A stretch of DNA of 64,000 bases, from positions 541,501 through 605,500 of the forward strand of contig JAUIRK010000157.1 in assembly GCA_030549495.1 (NCBI GenBank), read 5' to 3'. This DNA comes from Nectonema munidae (lineage: Eukaryota > Nematomorpha > Nectonematoida > Nectonematidae). Below are positions 24,001 through 32,892 of this stretch, piece after piece; positions within the stretch are counted from its first letter, which is position 1, and each line of letters begins with the position of its first letter. The translations under genes were made by a program, and so were the position numbers. Below the pieces are notes generated by a model, which searched no databases, was not told the origin of the DNA, and saw only the letters and a list, made by a program, of their open reading frames with translations.

Positions 24001-24195
24001 ATTTAAAATCATCTATTGGCATGATCAATACCAAATATAAATAAAAGAGCGTTAGGGTCGTAGCAAACGAGTCGCATGAGGAAATTTCATCTTCTACTAT
24101 GAGAAAATATATTTTATATTATTAAAAAATGCAAACTCACGTGAAAAGTTTTTTCCCCTGTTCAAATTCCTAGCAAAGACATTTCTCATGTTCAT
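2915..24195 (-). CDS. MFAP1: MFAP1, spliceosomal microfibrillar-associated protein 1 (10 exons)
   Basis: This gene encodes the nuclear pre-mRNA splicing protein MFAP1 (Spp381-related), a component of the spliceosomal tri-snRNP/B complex. Ten exons with GT-AG borders and matching phases join to 1554 nt, about 517 residues; the human protein has about 440. Landmarks in order are the N-terminal [11 protein letters not shown] block (about 27-35), a long acidic stretch (about 40-270) rich in [11 protein letters not shown] (about 285), a lysine/glutamate coiled-coil region, [11 protein letters not shown], the [16 protein letters not shown] signature (about 415-430), [17 protein letters not shown], and [20 protein letters not shown] near the end. 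These blocks match animal MFAP1 very closely. The first coding exon is the least certain part. Introns, especially intron 8, are swollen by DNA transposons. The gene lies head-to-head with STAG. Confidence 0.95.
3935..4024 (-). CDS. MFAP1: MFAP1 exon 9
   Basis: Thirty codons, phase 0 at both ends, with clear AG and GT borders. The residues [17 protein letters not shown] correspond to the conserved APTLEDHFNKTILPKVMQ of vertebrate MFAP1. Confidence 0.95.
4025..5029. other. MFAP1: MFAP1 intron 8, distal part without recognised features
   Basis: AT-rich intron sequence between exon 9 and the Tigger element. A short open frame at 4236-4499 on the plus strand has no recognisable motif and no support as a gene. 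Confidence 0.5.
5602..7015 (-). pseudogene. Tigger-type transposase, decayed
   Basis: The frame starts with [20 protein letters not shown], followed by a CENP-B-like helix-turn-helix ([12 protein letters not shown]) and a second DNA-binding domain around [20 protein letters not shown]. The DDE domain begins at [19 protein letters not shown]. Further on, the PPNTT...[12 protein letters not shown] block seen in pogo transposases is present, and the C-terminus is acidic. Reading frame changes are needed near 6945 (an A-run), near 6320 and near 5880, and the stretch around the second catalytic aspartate (about 6180-6320) contains stops. Intact Tigger transposases are usually about 450-600 residues; this one is inactive. 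Confidence 0.85.
7091..7926. mobile_element. Mutator-like MITE with reiterated TTCATCG arms, copy 1
   Basis: Both ends carry long inverted arms (roughly 130-150 bp) built from degenerate 10-20 bp units containing (A/T)TTCATCG or ACATCG. The left arm starts GGTTCACTGTAATTTCATCG and the right arm, read in reverse, starts GGTATCCGGTAATTTCATCG. The core of about 540 bp has no coding capacity. The 9-bp flanks AAAGTAAAT and AAAGAGTAT agree at six positions, so a Mutator-type 9-bp duplication is only weakly supported here; copy 2 at 51000-51554 supports it better. It is inserted inside the Tigger element and is therefore younger than it. Confidence 0.8.
8905..9990 (-). mobile_element. Second Tigger relic with a transposase fragment
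   Basis: The left end reads ACCTCGGTATAACGAAGTTG and the right end, read in reverse, ACCTTTTTATAACGAACTTG, which is a degraded inverted repeat of the pogo/Tigger kind. Near 9300-9430 on the minus strand is [14 protein letters not shown] followed by [11 protein letters not shown], the same DNA-binding block found in the transposase at 5602-7015, but in a diverged copy with stops. It is an internally deleted and old copy. Confidence 0.7.
10164..10308 (-). CDS. MFAP1: MFAP1 exon 8
   Basis: This exon encodes [20 protein letters not shown] and then the signature [16 protein letters not shown]. The acceptor was placed so that one base completes the glutamine codon left open by exon 7; the donor is GTAATC. 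Confidence 0.95.
10309..11667. other. MFAP1: MFAP1 intron 7, with an unexplained normal-GC patch
   Basis: Most of the intron is AT-rich and featureless. The part from about 10480 to 10910 has visibly higher GC than its surroundings and open frames of 86 and 64 codons on the plus strand. [20 protein letters not shown] faintly recalls the C-terminal end of Tc1/mariner transposases, but this is a weak impression and no terminal repeats were found. Confidence 0.35.
11668..11831 (-). CDS. MFAP1: MFAP1 exon 7
   Basis: Begins at an AG acceptor directly before an internal methionine codon and ends at GTATTT with two bases of a codon left over. It encodes an acidic region and then [19 protein letters not shown], which matches EAWKVRELKRIKRDREDRE of vertebrate MFAP1. 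Confidence 0.93.
11832..12979. other. MFAP1: MFAP1 intron 6, possible degraded hAT-type MITE
   Basis: A motif GGATGTACCGATTGGG followed by GGCCGATTCCGATTTT (about 11917-11956), and GCCGATAACGATACCAATTGG (about 12660-12680) in the opposite sense, look like worn ends of a hAT-type non-autonomous element of about 770 bp. No target duplication was identified, so the call is weak. The rest is AT-rich and empty. Confidence 0.35.
12980..13088 (-). CDS. MFAP1: MFAP1 exon 6
   Basis: Phase-1 start completing a lysine codon, then [20 protein letters not shown] and a continuing charged helix up to RRNESIK. It corresponds to KKDRVTVQEREAEALKQKEL of the vertebrate protein. Donor GTAAAA. Confidence 0.95.
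13089..15059. other. MFAP1: MFAP1 intron 5
   Basis: An AT-rich intron of about 2 kb. Apart from a short piggyBac-type MITE at 14372-14504 nothing recognisable was found. Confidence 0.5.
14372..14504. mobile_element. piggyBac-type MITE, copy 1 (worn right end)
   Basis: Starts TTAACCCTTTCATGACCAG, with TTAA being the piggyBac target site, and ends CTGGTCATGAAA, the partial complement of the start. The interior shares the string AAAAAGCAGACGAAG with the copy at 27293-27430, which shows that the two belong to one family. Confidence 0.6.
15060..15394 (-). CDS. MFAP1: MFAP1 exon 5 (acidic region)
   Basis: Starts at an AG acceptor with [13 protein letters not shown], the counterpart of the EIERRRGMMRQR helix, then a long run of D, E and S, and ends at LKPVFVPK before a consensus GTAAGT donor. 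A serine-rich open frame on the opposite strand is only the shadow of the acidic codons. Confidence 0.93.
15685..15904 (-). CDS. MFAP1: MFAP1 exon 4 (acidic region)
   Basis: Encodes [20 protein letters not shown] and then poly-acidic sequence ending DTDEEDEE before GTATAC. The acceptor lies after a pyrimidine stretch and its phase completes the arginine codon begun by exon 3. Confidence 0.88.
16298..16332 (+). mobile_element. Solo hAT-type terminal repeat
   Basis: CAGTGACGTAGCCAGAAGC followed by a G-run resembles the CAGTGGCGTAGCCAGG... end that is common among animal hAT elements. I could not find the matching right end within the intron, so its extent is unknown. Confidence 0.4.
19178..19585 (+). 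other. Unassigned 135-codon open frame inside MFAP1 intron 3
   Basis: An open frame longer than expected for such AT-rich sequence, with the start [21 protein letters not shown] recognise no domain, see no signal peptide or cysteine pattern, and no splice context. It could be a transposon remnant or chance; it runs antisense to the MFAP1 gene. Confidence 0.2.
19793..19937 (-). mobile_element. tRNA-derived SINE, copy A
   Basis: On the minus strand the element begins GGCGTGAGTAAGGTTGGTTA and contains an A-box-like TGGTTAGATACTGG and a B-box-like GTTTGATCCCGC at the spacing found in tRNA-derived SINEs. It ends in a short ACCTTTACCTT repeat tail. Copy B at 21370-21516 is closely similar over the whole length, on the same strand. 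Confidence 0.75.
21005..21217 (-). CDS. MFAP1: MFAP1 exon 3
   Basis: Begins with the bases completing K followed by [19 protein letters not shown], the equivalent of KRPDYAPMESSDEEDEEF in vertebrates, and runs to NPDYLK at a GTTTTT donor. Phases fit exon 2 and exon 4. Confidence 0.92.
21370..21516 (-). mobile_element. tRNA-derived SINE, copy B
   Basis: On the minus strand it starts GGCGTGAGTAAGGTTAGTTA, has an A-box-like TTAGATACTGG and a B-box-like GTTCGATCCCAC, and ends with a TACCTTTACC tail. B-box agreement with the consensus is better than in copy A, so this copy may be the younger one. It lies only about 150 bases upstream of MFAP1 exon 3. Confidence 0.8.
21523..21945 (+). pseudogene. 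Possible transposase C-terminal cysteine domain (piggyBac-like)
   Basis: A 140-codon open frame whose middle reads [20 protein letters not shown] then KCHKN. The C-x2-C...C-x2-C arrangement and RGNC context recall the cysteine-rich tail of piggyBac-family transposases. No DDE domain or terminal repeats were found around it, so this is tentative; the second half of the frame is low-complexity. Confidence 0.3.
22490..23250 (+). pseudogene. hAT transposase fragment (SCAND3/GTF2IRD2-like)
   Basis: A patch of normal GC in an AT-rich intron. In pieces it reads [19 protein letters not shown], then MNEVNVLLL followed by [20 protein letters not shown], and further on [16 protein letters not shown] and FVHFPR. 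These are the blocks of the hAT transposases that gave rise to SCAND3 and GTF2IRD2 (the usual wording is T.VRWLSRG...R...L..EI and SDM.A.I..F..KL.L). The frame is broken by stops and shifts, and the N-terminal zinc fingers are missing. Confidence 0.75.
23750..23801 (-). CDS. MFAP1: MFAP1 exon 2
   Basis: A 52-nt exon encoding [16 protein letters not shown], matching ISMEKVKVKRYVSGK of other animals. The acceptor TTAG was chosen over a CAG four bases further because it makes the phase agree with the proposed exon 1. Confidence 0.9.
24141..24195 (-). CDS. MFAP1: MFAP1 exon 1 (candidate start)
   Basis: An ATG on the minus strand opens a frame [18 protein letters not shown] that runs into a consensus GTGAGT donor with the phase required by exon 2. 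The sequence is not recognisably conserved, but the MFAP1 N-terminus is variable in length between phyla. An upstream non-coding exon or a different first exon cannot be excluded. Confidence 0.5.
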
Positions 24196-27100
24196 GATCT
24201 TTAGATTCTCATAAAATGCGCTATTTTTAAATTCTTAGAAATAAATATAAGTTTATACATAAAATGATACAACAAAATACATCATACAATAAGAATTTAT
24301 TTTTCACTAACCAATTAAACAAATATTTAATTGAAAATTTTAATTAATAAATGCATGAACTATTCATTTTTATCGAAATAACTTCAAAATATCTAGAAGT
24401 AAGATGTAGGAACACCTATCTCAAGATATAACCTTGAATAAAGAAGATACATAATCAGTGGTTCTTAACCTTTTCAAGAAACAAAAACAGCTTTAAAGCT
24501 TGTTTATAAAACATGTATGCTGATCGCATTATAGTATGTAATGATCATTCGAATACATGATAATGTAAAATATGGGAATAAAAGAGGGAATGCAGACTTT
24601 CGAGTGAAACATCATGCCAAGCTGCTCTGAAATTCCTATTAAAAATATTTTACAAACGATGTGAGAGCTTTATAATAATAATAATCCATTGTTTCAATAT
24701 GCACACAATAGGTAAGCAATGTTTATATCACAGTGTCTCAAAGGACCTTGTAGTATTTTTGAGCAAACACATGTTGATGATCATCTTCTTCTGTCACAGT
24801 GATTCTATTTCTCTGTCTCCTTCTCTGTTTTTGCCTTCCGCTTTATCTGCTAAAACCCAATCACTCAAGCTCTCTTCTCTCATTCAAACTCTCTTCTCTC
24901 ATTCAAGCTCTCTTCTTTTACTCAAGCTCTCTTTACATGTTCAAGCTCTCCTATTCATTCAGCTCTCTTCTCTCTAATTTGTATTTAGAGTTAAATTAAA
25001 ATTATTTTATTTTATCTCATTAGAAACTAGTTTTTAGCGAAATATAAGTTTAATATTTTCAGAACCTTTTTTGATGATACCAAAGTTCAGCTATTCAAAT
25101 TAATAACAGATTTTTGGTAAAAATTTAGTTCCATCAATACACCAAACATTTTGCAAAAATGAAAATTTGTTTGTTTTTAAATGAGAGTAAAATAGTTTTC
25201 AATCGTTACAATTTTATATCAATGAATATTGTCAGACTCGCGTTAATAAATTCACGTATGCGCTGTATACACTCCCTAGGATTGTTGAACATTTGGTCTC
25301 CCAGACCAGTAATTTTGAAAATTGCAAAAAAATTTCGTCCCCCAATAATTTTGAGCATGTGCGTCCCTGATATAAATAATTCGCTTGGTTTATTAGCCGG
25401 TTGAAGATCAGATTATCAGAAAATAATATCGGATGTAAGGCCGAAGCATAAAGATTCATATTTGTCTGAAATCGACAATTATCGACTCAAGTCATTAACC
25501 AGTTAACTTGAAAGATAAAACATCGTCAAAAGACGGGAGAGAAAGCGTTTGTGTCCAGTAGAGATATAGCTTTAATTTATAATTTGCTTATAAATACAAA
25601 CTCAAACGAAATTAATTTTGCTTTAAAAAATGCAGTCAGGTCCCTAGTGGAAACCATGGAGTACATTGTAAAATAGACTATAAGATGAAAAGTAGTAATA
25701 TATTAGAAAATAAAGTACATTTCTAAATATTTTTAAAATAAGAGGAATTAATAAGTAGAGGTTAAAGATGAGAAAAATAAAGAACATCAGAATAGTCCAA
25801 ATTAATTTAGAATATAGTCGAAATAATTACAATTAGTAGTGAAAACATCGAAGTCAAAAGTGTCGGCAGTCATTACAAGAAAAGGAAAAATATTGTTAAT
25901 TTGATTTTAGAAAAATTTTGTTTAAATTTCTCCAAGTACTTCTCTTATTACTAAAAAATTTGGTTTGATAAAAAAAGACCTTGCAAGATAGACCATAGAT
26001 TTGAAATACGTTAGAAAGGATTTATAGGCAGAAACACTATAATCTGACGGTGAAAGTTTGTATTTTTTGTAGAGATGTTCTTTAATTTTTTTAGCATAGC
26101 AAGCCTAGAGGTGAACTAAGGATTTGAGTTTTTGTACAATTAACTCAAACTATAGGAAAAGGAATTTAAATTAAAAATTAATATAAGAGAACACTTTATT
26201 TTACAATTTAACTAGTTTCGGAGTATTAACTCCTTTTTAAAAAGTTTAATATAAGTAGGAGAGGAAAATAAATAGACAGAATATTTTGAAGAAAATCTGT
26301 CGAGTTTTTTTAAAATTGTTGAAAACTTTTAAAAATGTGAGAAAAAATTCTAAAAGAAATACCTGGATCAGAGATTAATTAAAAAATTGTTGATTCTAAA
26401 CATGCAAATTAATGAAATTTGATTTAATATATTTGCATCGAAGGGACATTAAGCTGTGTAAACTTGCTACAAAAGGTATCACATCAGTGAACCAGAACAA
26501 GATTTTTTCAAAAGTAGCCAAAAATATAGCAAAACAAATTGAAAGTTAAAATCTGTACTAAAATTTATAAAAATATTATCTATAAGAGTTTTAGATTGTG
26601 GAGTTGGTTTAGTAATGGAAGATAAAAAGTTCATATATCTGTAATAAAGACCTTTATCTTTTTTGTTTCTAACATAATATTTGAAGTTATATACATCAAT
26701 ATTTAACATTTAAAAGGTCATCCAAATGCCAATTTTAACTCAGTATTAAAATATCAAAATTAAAACTAAGATGATTGAAAAAATATTTTAGAATTTAAAC
26801 TTTGAATATTCAAATGAACATTTTTTAATTAAATCTGACGAGAGACCATCAATTTTATTAATATCTTTGATATATTTAAATTAGAGCGATAGATATTATC
26901 CTTAAAGAGATTACGTAAATATTTCCAAATAAAAGAATTAAAACTATTTTTGTTAAATTTCAAAACAAAAATCCTTAATAAAACAATTATTTTACACTCT
27001 TTAATTTATAAATATCTTTATTAAAAGAATTATTTTAATTCGAATGTAATAATGATATAGAAAAATAAAGCTAATTGATAATAAAATAAATCACCATTTT

Positions 27101-27292
27101 AAAAATAATTATAAAAGAAAATAAAAATAAAATATTAAATAAGCCACCTATGCTTGTTTACACGCAACCGCACATTACCAGGCTAAATATTTGTCTAGTC
27201 ATACCAATTCTGCTTAGACAGACACTTAATATTTTTAAGCTCGCCAGCTTTCGGATTTTTTATACAAAACAAATTAAATCAAAAATAAATTA
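24196..27292. other. Intergenic region, MFAP1 side
   Basis: Very AT-rich. It includes a solo hAT-like terminal repeat (CAGTGGTTCTTAACCTTTTC near 24454, no partner end found), a CTCTTCT-rich minisatellite at 24862-24975, and otherwise nothing I can assign. The promoter of MFAP1 should lie just above 24200 but no core element is evident. Confidence 0.4.
24862..24975 (+). repeat. Pyrimidine-rich minisatellite, unit about 18 bp
   Basis: About six imperfect units of the form TCAAGCTCTCTTCTCTCAT in direct array, with units of 15-19 bases. It creates the serine/leucine-rich open frames in this spot, which are not genes. Confidence 0.75.
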
Positions 27293-27430
27293 TAACCCAT
27301 TTAAGGCCAAGCAAAGCAGTCGATATCTAAAAAACGCAGACAATTTATATTCAAAGTCATTGAAAAAGCAGACGAAGATGAAATTACTTATGGTCCAAAA
27401 TAGGAAGATTGGCCGTAAATGGGTTAATTT
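27293..27430. mobile_element. piggyBac-type MITE, copy 2
   Basis: Left end TAACCCATTTAAGGCCAA and right end TTGGCCGTAAATGGGTTAA form a terminal inverted repeat with few mismatches, next to a TTAA on the right. The interior has AAAAAGCAGACGAAG, shared with the copy at 14372-14504. Confidence 0.65.
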
Positions 27431-27900
27431 AATTCATTGTTTTAAAAAAAAATGTATGCTATTATATTTTATTACTTTTTATATTCATCATTTCAAGTAA
27501 AAATTTTTATTCTAGAACCAAAATCTAAAATAGATTACGAAGTAAAAAAGTCTTGATTGTAATCGAATTAGTGATGTAGGCCTGAAAATCAATTTTAACG
27601 AAAAATCATTTTTCAAATTTTCAGACAAACCGTATATATATATAGTTTTTTAGTTGTCGACATCGCATCCAAATAAAGAACAATCTTGCATATCTGAATA
27701 AGTATAGTCGGGATCGGGAATGGAAACCAGACCATCAAGAATGAGAGCTTATGCTCTCATCACAATGCTATCTTCCGTATCTCCCATGTTGTCTTGCTAG
27801 ACCATTAATATAAGTATAACTTTATATATTTAATTTTTTCAATAATCATGGCTACTTTTTAGAAAATGTATTTTGATAATCAGTATCTAATAAAATATAC

Positions 27901-28850
27901 CTTCCTTCAAATTTTACATAAAATATATGTTTTATACTAAATCGGCCATGCTGGTTTCATTTCTGGACTTATTTTTTTACATTCAGGATGTGAAAATACC
28001 TATAAGTGTTAATCAAATTTGCGGTTTACTTCTAAAAATTGTCTCCAAAACATTCCTTCAAATTTTACAAAAAATAAATATTTTATACTAAAGCGACCAT
28101 GCTGGTTTCATTTCTAGACTCATTTTTTACATTTTGGATGTGAAAATACCTATAAATATTAAGTCTCCTAAAACTTTCATTCAAATTTTACAATGAAATA
28201 TATGATTTTATAACAAATCAACCATGCTAGTTTCATTAATGGACTCAATTTTTGCAGTTTGGATTGGAAAATACCTATAAGTATCAATCAAATTTGCGTT
28301 TAGTTCTACAATTTGTTTCCAAAAATATTGATTCAAATTTTACATGAAATATATGTTTTTATAGCAAATAGATCATGATGGTTTCATTTCTGGACGCAGT
28401 TTTCGCATTTAGAGGTCTTTATGTCAAATTTGCGGTTTATGTCTGAAAACTATATCACTAAATATTCCCTCTAATTTTACATGAAATATATGTTTTTATG
28501 CCAATTTGACCATGATAATTCTATTTCTGAAATCAGTTTTTCCATTTAAAGGTTTTATATGTCTGAAAGTATCAATCAAATAATCGATTTACATCTAATG
28601 TCTACAGAAATATATTTGAAATTTAAATAAAATATCTGTTTTTATGCAAAATGGATGATGCTGGTTTTATTTTTGGTTTTAAAATATCTGAAAGCTTCAA
28701 TCAGATTTGCGGTTTACTTCTAGATACTGTCTTCAAAAATATTTTCAAAAAAATAAAATATTTGTTTTATACCAAATTGACTATGCTTATTTTATTTCTG
28801 TACTGGATTTTGGCTAATATTGTTAAAAAAATATCTTGAAGTGACAATAG
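27901..28850 (+). repeat. Degenerate satellite array, unit about 120-150 bp
   Basis: Six to seven head-to-tail units beginning TTCAAATTTTACATGAAATATATGTTTTTAT or close to it, each followed by a block like ACCATGCTGGTTTCATTTCTGGACTC and AATCAAATTTGCGGTTTACTTCT. Unit starts near 27902, 28053, 28176, 28330, 28467, 28615 and 28745. Units 1-3 agree best; the last two are more diverged and shorter. A direct repeat of about 65 bp borders the array on both sides (near 27558 and 28843). Confidence 0.85.
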
Positions 28851-29699
28851 AATTAGTAATGTATGTCTGAAAATAGTTCTGTAAAAATTTTTCAAAAAAT
28901 TGTTGCATATTAGGTTTATAATACATTCTTCAATCATCTTGACTATGAAATATTTATTTAAAAAAAACAAAACGTATTATAAAATCTTTTGAAGATTAGT
29001 ATGAGAGAAGGAAGCAAGCGGAAAACTTATTGAAACAAGAACATGTGATCAAAAGAAATAATTAAAAAAAAATAAGTATCTTGACTAAATGGAAGCTTCA
29101 AAAAAGATTTTGACTGTGAAAAAGAAGTTCCTCTTTTACAAATGAAAAATATTTAAATTTATAGCTTATCATCTAGGATTACAATTATCACTTAACTAAG
29201 ATAGGTAGGAAATCTGAAAATTTAGAACAGGTCAGATTTATCAAAAATGGCACAGATGCCAATATATGAAAATTTAGTCACTATCAAGATATTTTTAATT
29301 TAAATTGAATTTGTCAATCTTTATCCTTTTGCGTCAAAGAAGAATTTTTTAGATGAAGAACGTGTACAACTTTTTGTAACTGAACAATGAACATCACAAA
29401 TGATTCATCAGAAAAAAACCTTTGAATTGAGATTGGTTGACAAATATTCAGACATGATAATAAAATACACGATAGTGATAAAAAAGTTTAAGATCATCAA
29501 GAAGATTCTTTAATCAGAATGCTTTGAGAGAGGAGAAAAGTAATTTTATCCTTATAAAAAATTTTTCAAACACACATTAAAGAATATAAATTTCAAATGA
29601 AAAAAGAGCTAAAGGACAATCATAGAATGAATAGCAAAATTACATACTGTAAATTATAATATGACGTTTAGACTACTAGCCAACAACGAATTTGTAGCC

Positions 29700-31550
29700 A
29701 AAAAGATGGAGGTCCTATCCTGATACATAAGTTACTAACAAATGAAACATTTTGAGTGAAAAACACCTTGCCTATCCTTTCTATTTTTAGAATAACATCT
29801 GTAACTCCTCCCTATCTCTAGCAACATCTCCATCCTCCTTAACCAACTCTCTAGTTTACGAAAGCATATCTGAAGACCTCTTTTTTCGCTTCTATTGTAA
29901 AGCCTGCAAATTTATTCTATTCATTCATTGATAAAATAGTTTTATGCTTATATTCAAATATTATATTATCAATAAAATTTTCTTCTTCTATATTCTCTGA
30001 CTGATCGTTATTGATCCACTGATATAATTTATTAAAAAACACTCAGATTTCTCGCATGGTTATTCGGATGAAATTCTCATCTCCTTCACTGAAAATTAAC
30101 AAAGAAACCAACCTGATTAAGGCTTATTTTCTCATAACGCAAATTTGCAATCCTGGGAATCAATGATATTTAATCAAAACAAAAATACCCTAATCTACTT
30201 CACGCCTAGGCATTCCGAAAATCTACCTCCTCAAATGAACCATAACTGCATTAAAATACCTTCACAAACAACCAAATATTTTGGCCTACATCTTCAGTGC
30301 AATCTTAAATATGCCACTCATTTGAAGACAATTTACATCAAACTTTCCAACACGCTTTTCTCCTTGAAAAGAGCAATATCATACAAATGGGGCCTTCGCC
30401 CAAACATACTATATATACAAATCCTAAATTCTCCTAGCGATAAAGTATTGGGTACTTTCCTCAGGTATTTCCTTAAAATATACAGCGACAATACATCTTC
30501 TCAATAAAGTACCGTTTCTGCATAACGTCTTTAAAAAAAAGGAAAAAATACAAAAAAAAAATAATATACGTCAATAAAATACACCGTCTATGCCTAACGT
30601 CATAACAAACGCTTTTCACAAGGTATTGATAAAAATCATTAATGGCCACAAAAAACTTGGTTCTCTTAGTCTACTACATACACGCGAAATTAATCACTTC
30701 CAATTTTAACTAATACTCGCTCAACTTTTGAAAAATTCCTTTTGTTATCCAAACATAATCCATAACGAATCTCTAAAAAAAGGTCTTTCTAGTCGACTTC
30801 AAACACGCCTCTTCCATTTCCTTTCTCACAAAACATTTTGACACCCACATAATCTGGTGTCCTGTTCATTTAAACGTTCCTTAAATCTCTTATTCTATAA
30901 CCTAGCAAAACAACTCTTTATCTTTCCAAACACCCTCAAATTTCTTCTCTATTTTTTCAAACTTTCTTATCACGAATGAATTCCTCTTGCTATTAAGAAT
31001 GGCAATTACAATTAACATCCTGAAAATGAAAGAAAATCTACCTAAGAGAAAAAGCCACCATATTTGAACATCTCATCAAAAACAAATTTGTACTGCGACG
31101 TACTACCATGTGTTGGATCCCACGCCACTGTCAATGCAGAAACTATCTCATTCGAATAGAATTAGTCAATAGCCCAGTTTGTCGCTTTTGTTCTAACATA
31201 ATAGAAACGCCTTTACACCTCATCTTCTCCTGAGAATTTTTTTCAACTCATCGCATCAATCTATAAAAAACTTGCAAACCCCTTCTCAAATATTCACCAT
31301 TTTCATTATATGACTTCCTACCGCACCAATAATTCTTTAACTCTCTGGCAAATTTAATATAACATATATAACGTATTAAGAACAACTCACATTAATAATC
31401 CCAACCAAATCTAAGTCTCTTCCAAGATTTTAGCAAACTCTTTAATCAATACTCAATCCTGTTACCGCTGCAACTCTAACAAAACCATCCAAATCAAATA
31501 CAAGCATATCAGCAGACGCTGAAAAATGCTATGAAATGATCTTAGCTACA
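29700..31550 (+). mobile_element. Non-LTR retrotransposon (LINE) 3' fragment
   Basis: The open frame at 30145-30507 has the RT thumb/connection layout: QSWESMIFNQNKNTLIYFTP, TTKYFGLHLQCNLKYATHLK, SLKRAISYKWGLRPNILYIQ. About 600 bases further the same strand gives NSPVCRFCSNIIETPLHLIF, the CxxC...H...C motif at the C-terminus of jockey/R1/I-like LINEs; the interval would hold the RNase H region. The 5' part is missing or unrecognisable, and frame breaks are frequent in the distal part. Plus strand, intergenic. Confidence 0.75.
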
Positions 31551-32586
31551 TACCTATTTATAGTTAAAAAAAGATTTCTTTCTGTAACATTAAAAATTTT
31601 TACTCCTGTTTTCATTCATAAATGTGTGTACTATGTACTTGCTTATTTTTTAATACAAGTAAATTTAAGCGTTTCATAGAAAATTTTTTCAACCATTAAT
31701 GAAAATAACTATTTCTTTTTTTTTATTTATAAAATTTAATTTAATTTTGATTGTGTTTTGTTATTTTTTAATATTTTACTTTTATCCTAGTTTCAAAATA
31801 GTTTTGGCGCTACATTAGGGAGAACATTTAGAAAAATCTAAGTCCTTTTATTCCAAATATTATATTATTCTAATAGAATTATGGAAGATGATTATGGTCA
31901 GAGTTTCCATTCAAAACAAAAAAATACAATTAAAACACGTAGTATGGTCATTAGCTCTAACTCTTCAATAAGGTTAATGAATTGTTCTTTATTCTCATTG
32001 TTAAAGTAAATATTCAATAGTTTTGTTAAATTAAAATTTACTCAAATTTTTAAATCCCCAAGATAGTCTTAAAGCGTTTACACTGATGGGCTTTTTCTAG
32101 TTATTTCAGGAGCTTTATTTTACCCACGCTCAATATTTAATTATTTTTTTCCAAATTAGTCAATTATTTTCTGACATCATTTTAATTGTAATCGAAATTA
32201 TTATTGAACTTTTTTAGTTAAGTTTATCTAATTTAAGAATGATTTTTTGACTCTTACTGATATATAGAGTTGATTTATAGACTTACTAAATTTTATTTGT
32301 TTTGATTCTAACTAATGTTTTTATATGAAAGAAGTGATTTTATTTTATACTAAGTAAATTAATAATTAGAATCACCAATTTTGTTTCTTGTTTTTCAATT
32401 TTCATAACTTTATTGACAACTTATTATCTTTAATTTTTTTATACTTTTCGGGCAAGCGTCTAACAAATAATATTCATATATTATATATTTTAATTGTAAA
32501 CATGTTCATGCTTGAAACTATTTTCAATGATAATTATAATAGTTTGTATGTTTACATTTATAGTTTCTTGTAGAATTGAAATAGGT
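31551..32586. other. AT-rich intergenic stretch upstream of STAG
   Basis: No gene or repeat was recognised. Confidence 0.4.
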
Positions 32587-32823
32587 TTATTTATACACGA
32601 ATTTTTTTTGCACACTTATTCTACCTCTTTTGTTTTGAGAATGATTAAAAAATTTAAGTAACGAGACCATATTATTAGTGGAAGTATGTATATTTGCGTT
32701 GTTATGTGCGTCGCTCCCAATCTCCTCTATGCCATAACTCGCATACATCAATCCATTCGGAAATTTGATTGTTTCCATTGAAGAGACGTGATCGTCGAAA
32801 TGTTTCGTTGGCAATGCTTTCAT
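32587..32823 (-). other. Unassigned 78-codon open frame just upstream of STAG
   Basis: The frame starts MKALPTKHFDDHVSSMETIK and lies divergent to STAG with only 43 bases between the two start codons. It is richer in GC than its surroundings, which may simply reflect the 5' UTR or promoter of STAG. No domain was recognised, so it is not called a gene. Confidence 0.2.
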
Positions 32824-32866
32824 TCGATGGGACTTATATCAACAATTTCGTTTACAGCTATGCTTT

Positions 32867-32892
32867 ATGGAATTTGGTAGCCATTATGGCGG
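32867..32892 (+). CDS. STAG exon 1 (start)
   Basis: ATGGAATTTGGTAGCCATTA begins a 26-nt coding exon (MEFGSHYG) closed by GTAAGC. Of three nearby ATGs, this is the one whose frame agrees with exon 2. The choice rests on splice phase, not on conservation. Confidence 0.65.

Noticed and set aside
24699-24999. Two overlapping leucine/serine-rich open frames
   Set aside because: They are produced by the CTCTTCT minisatellite.
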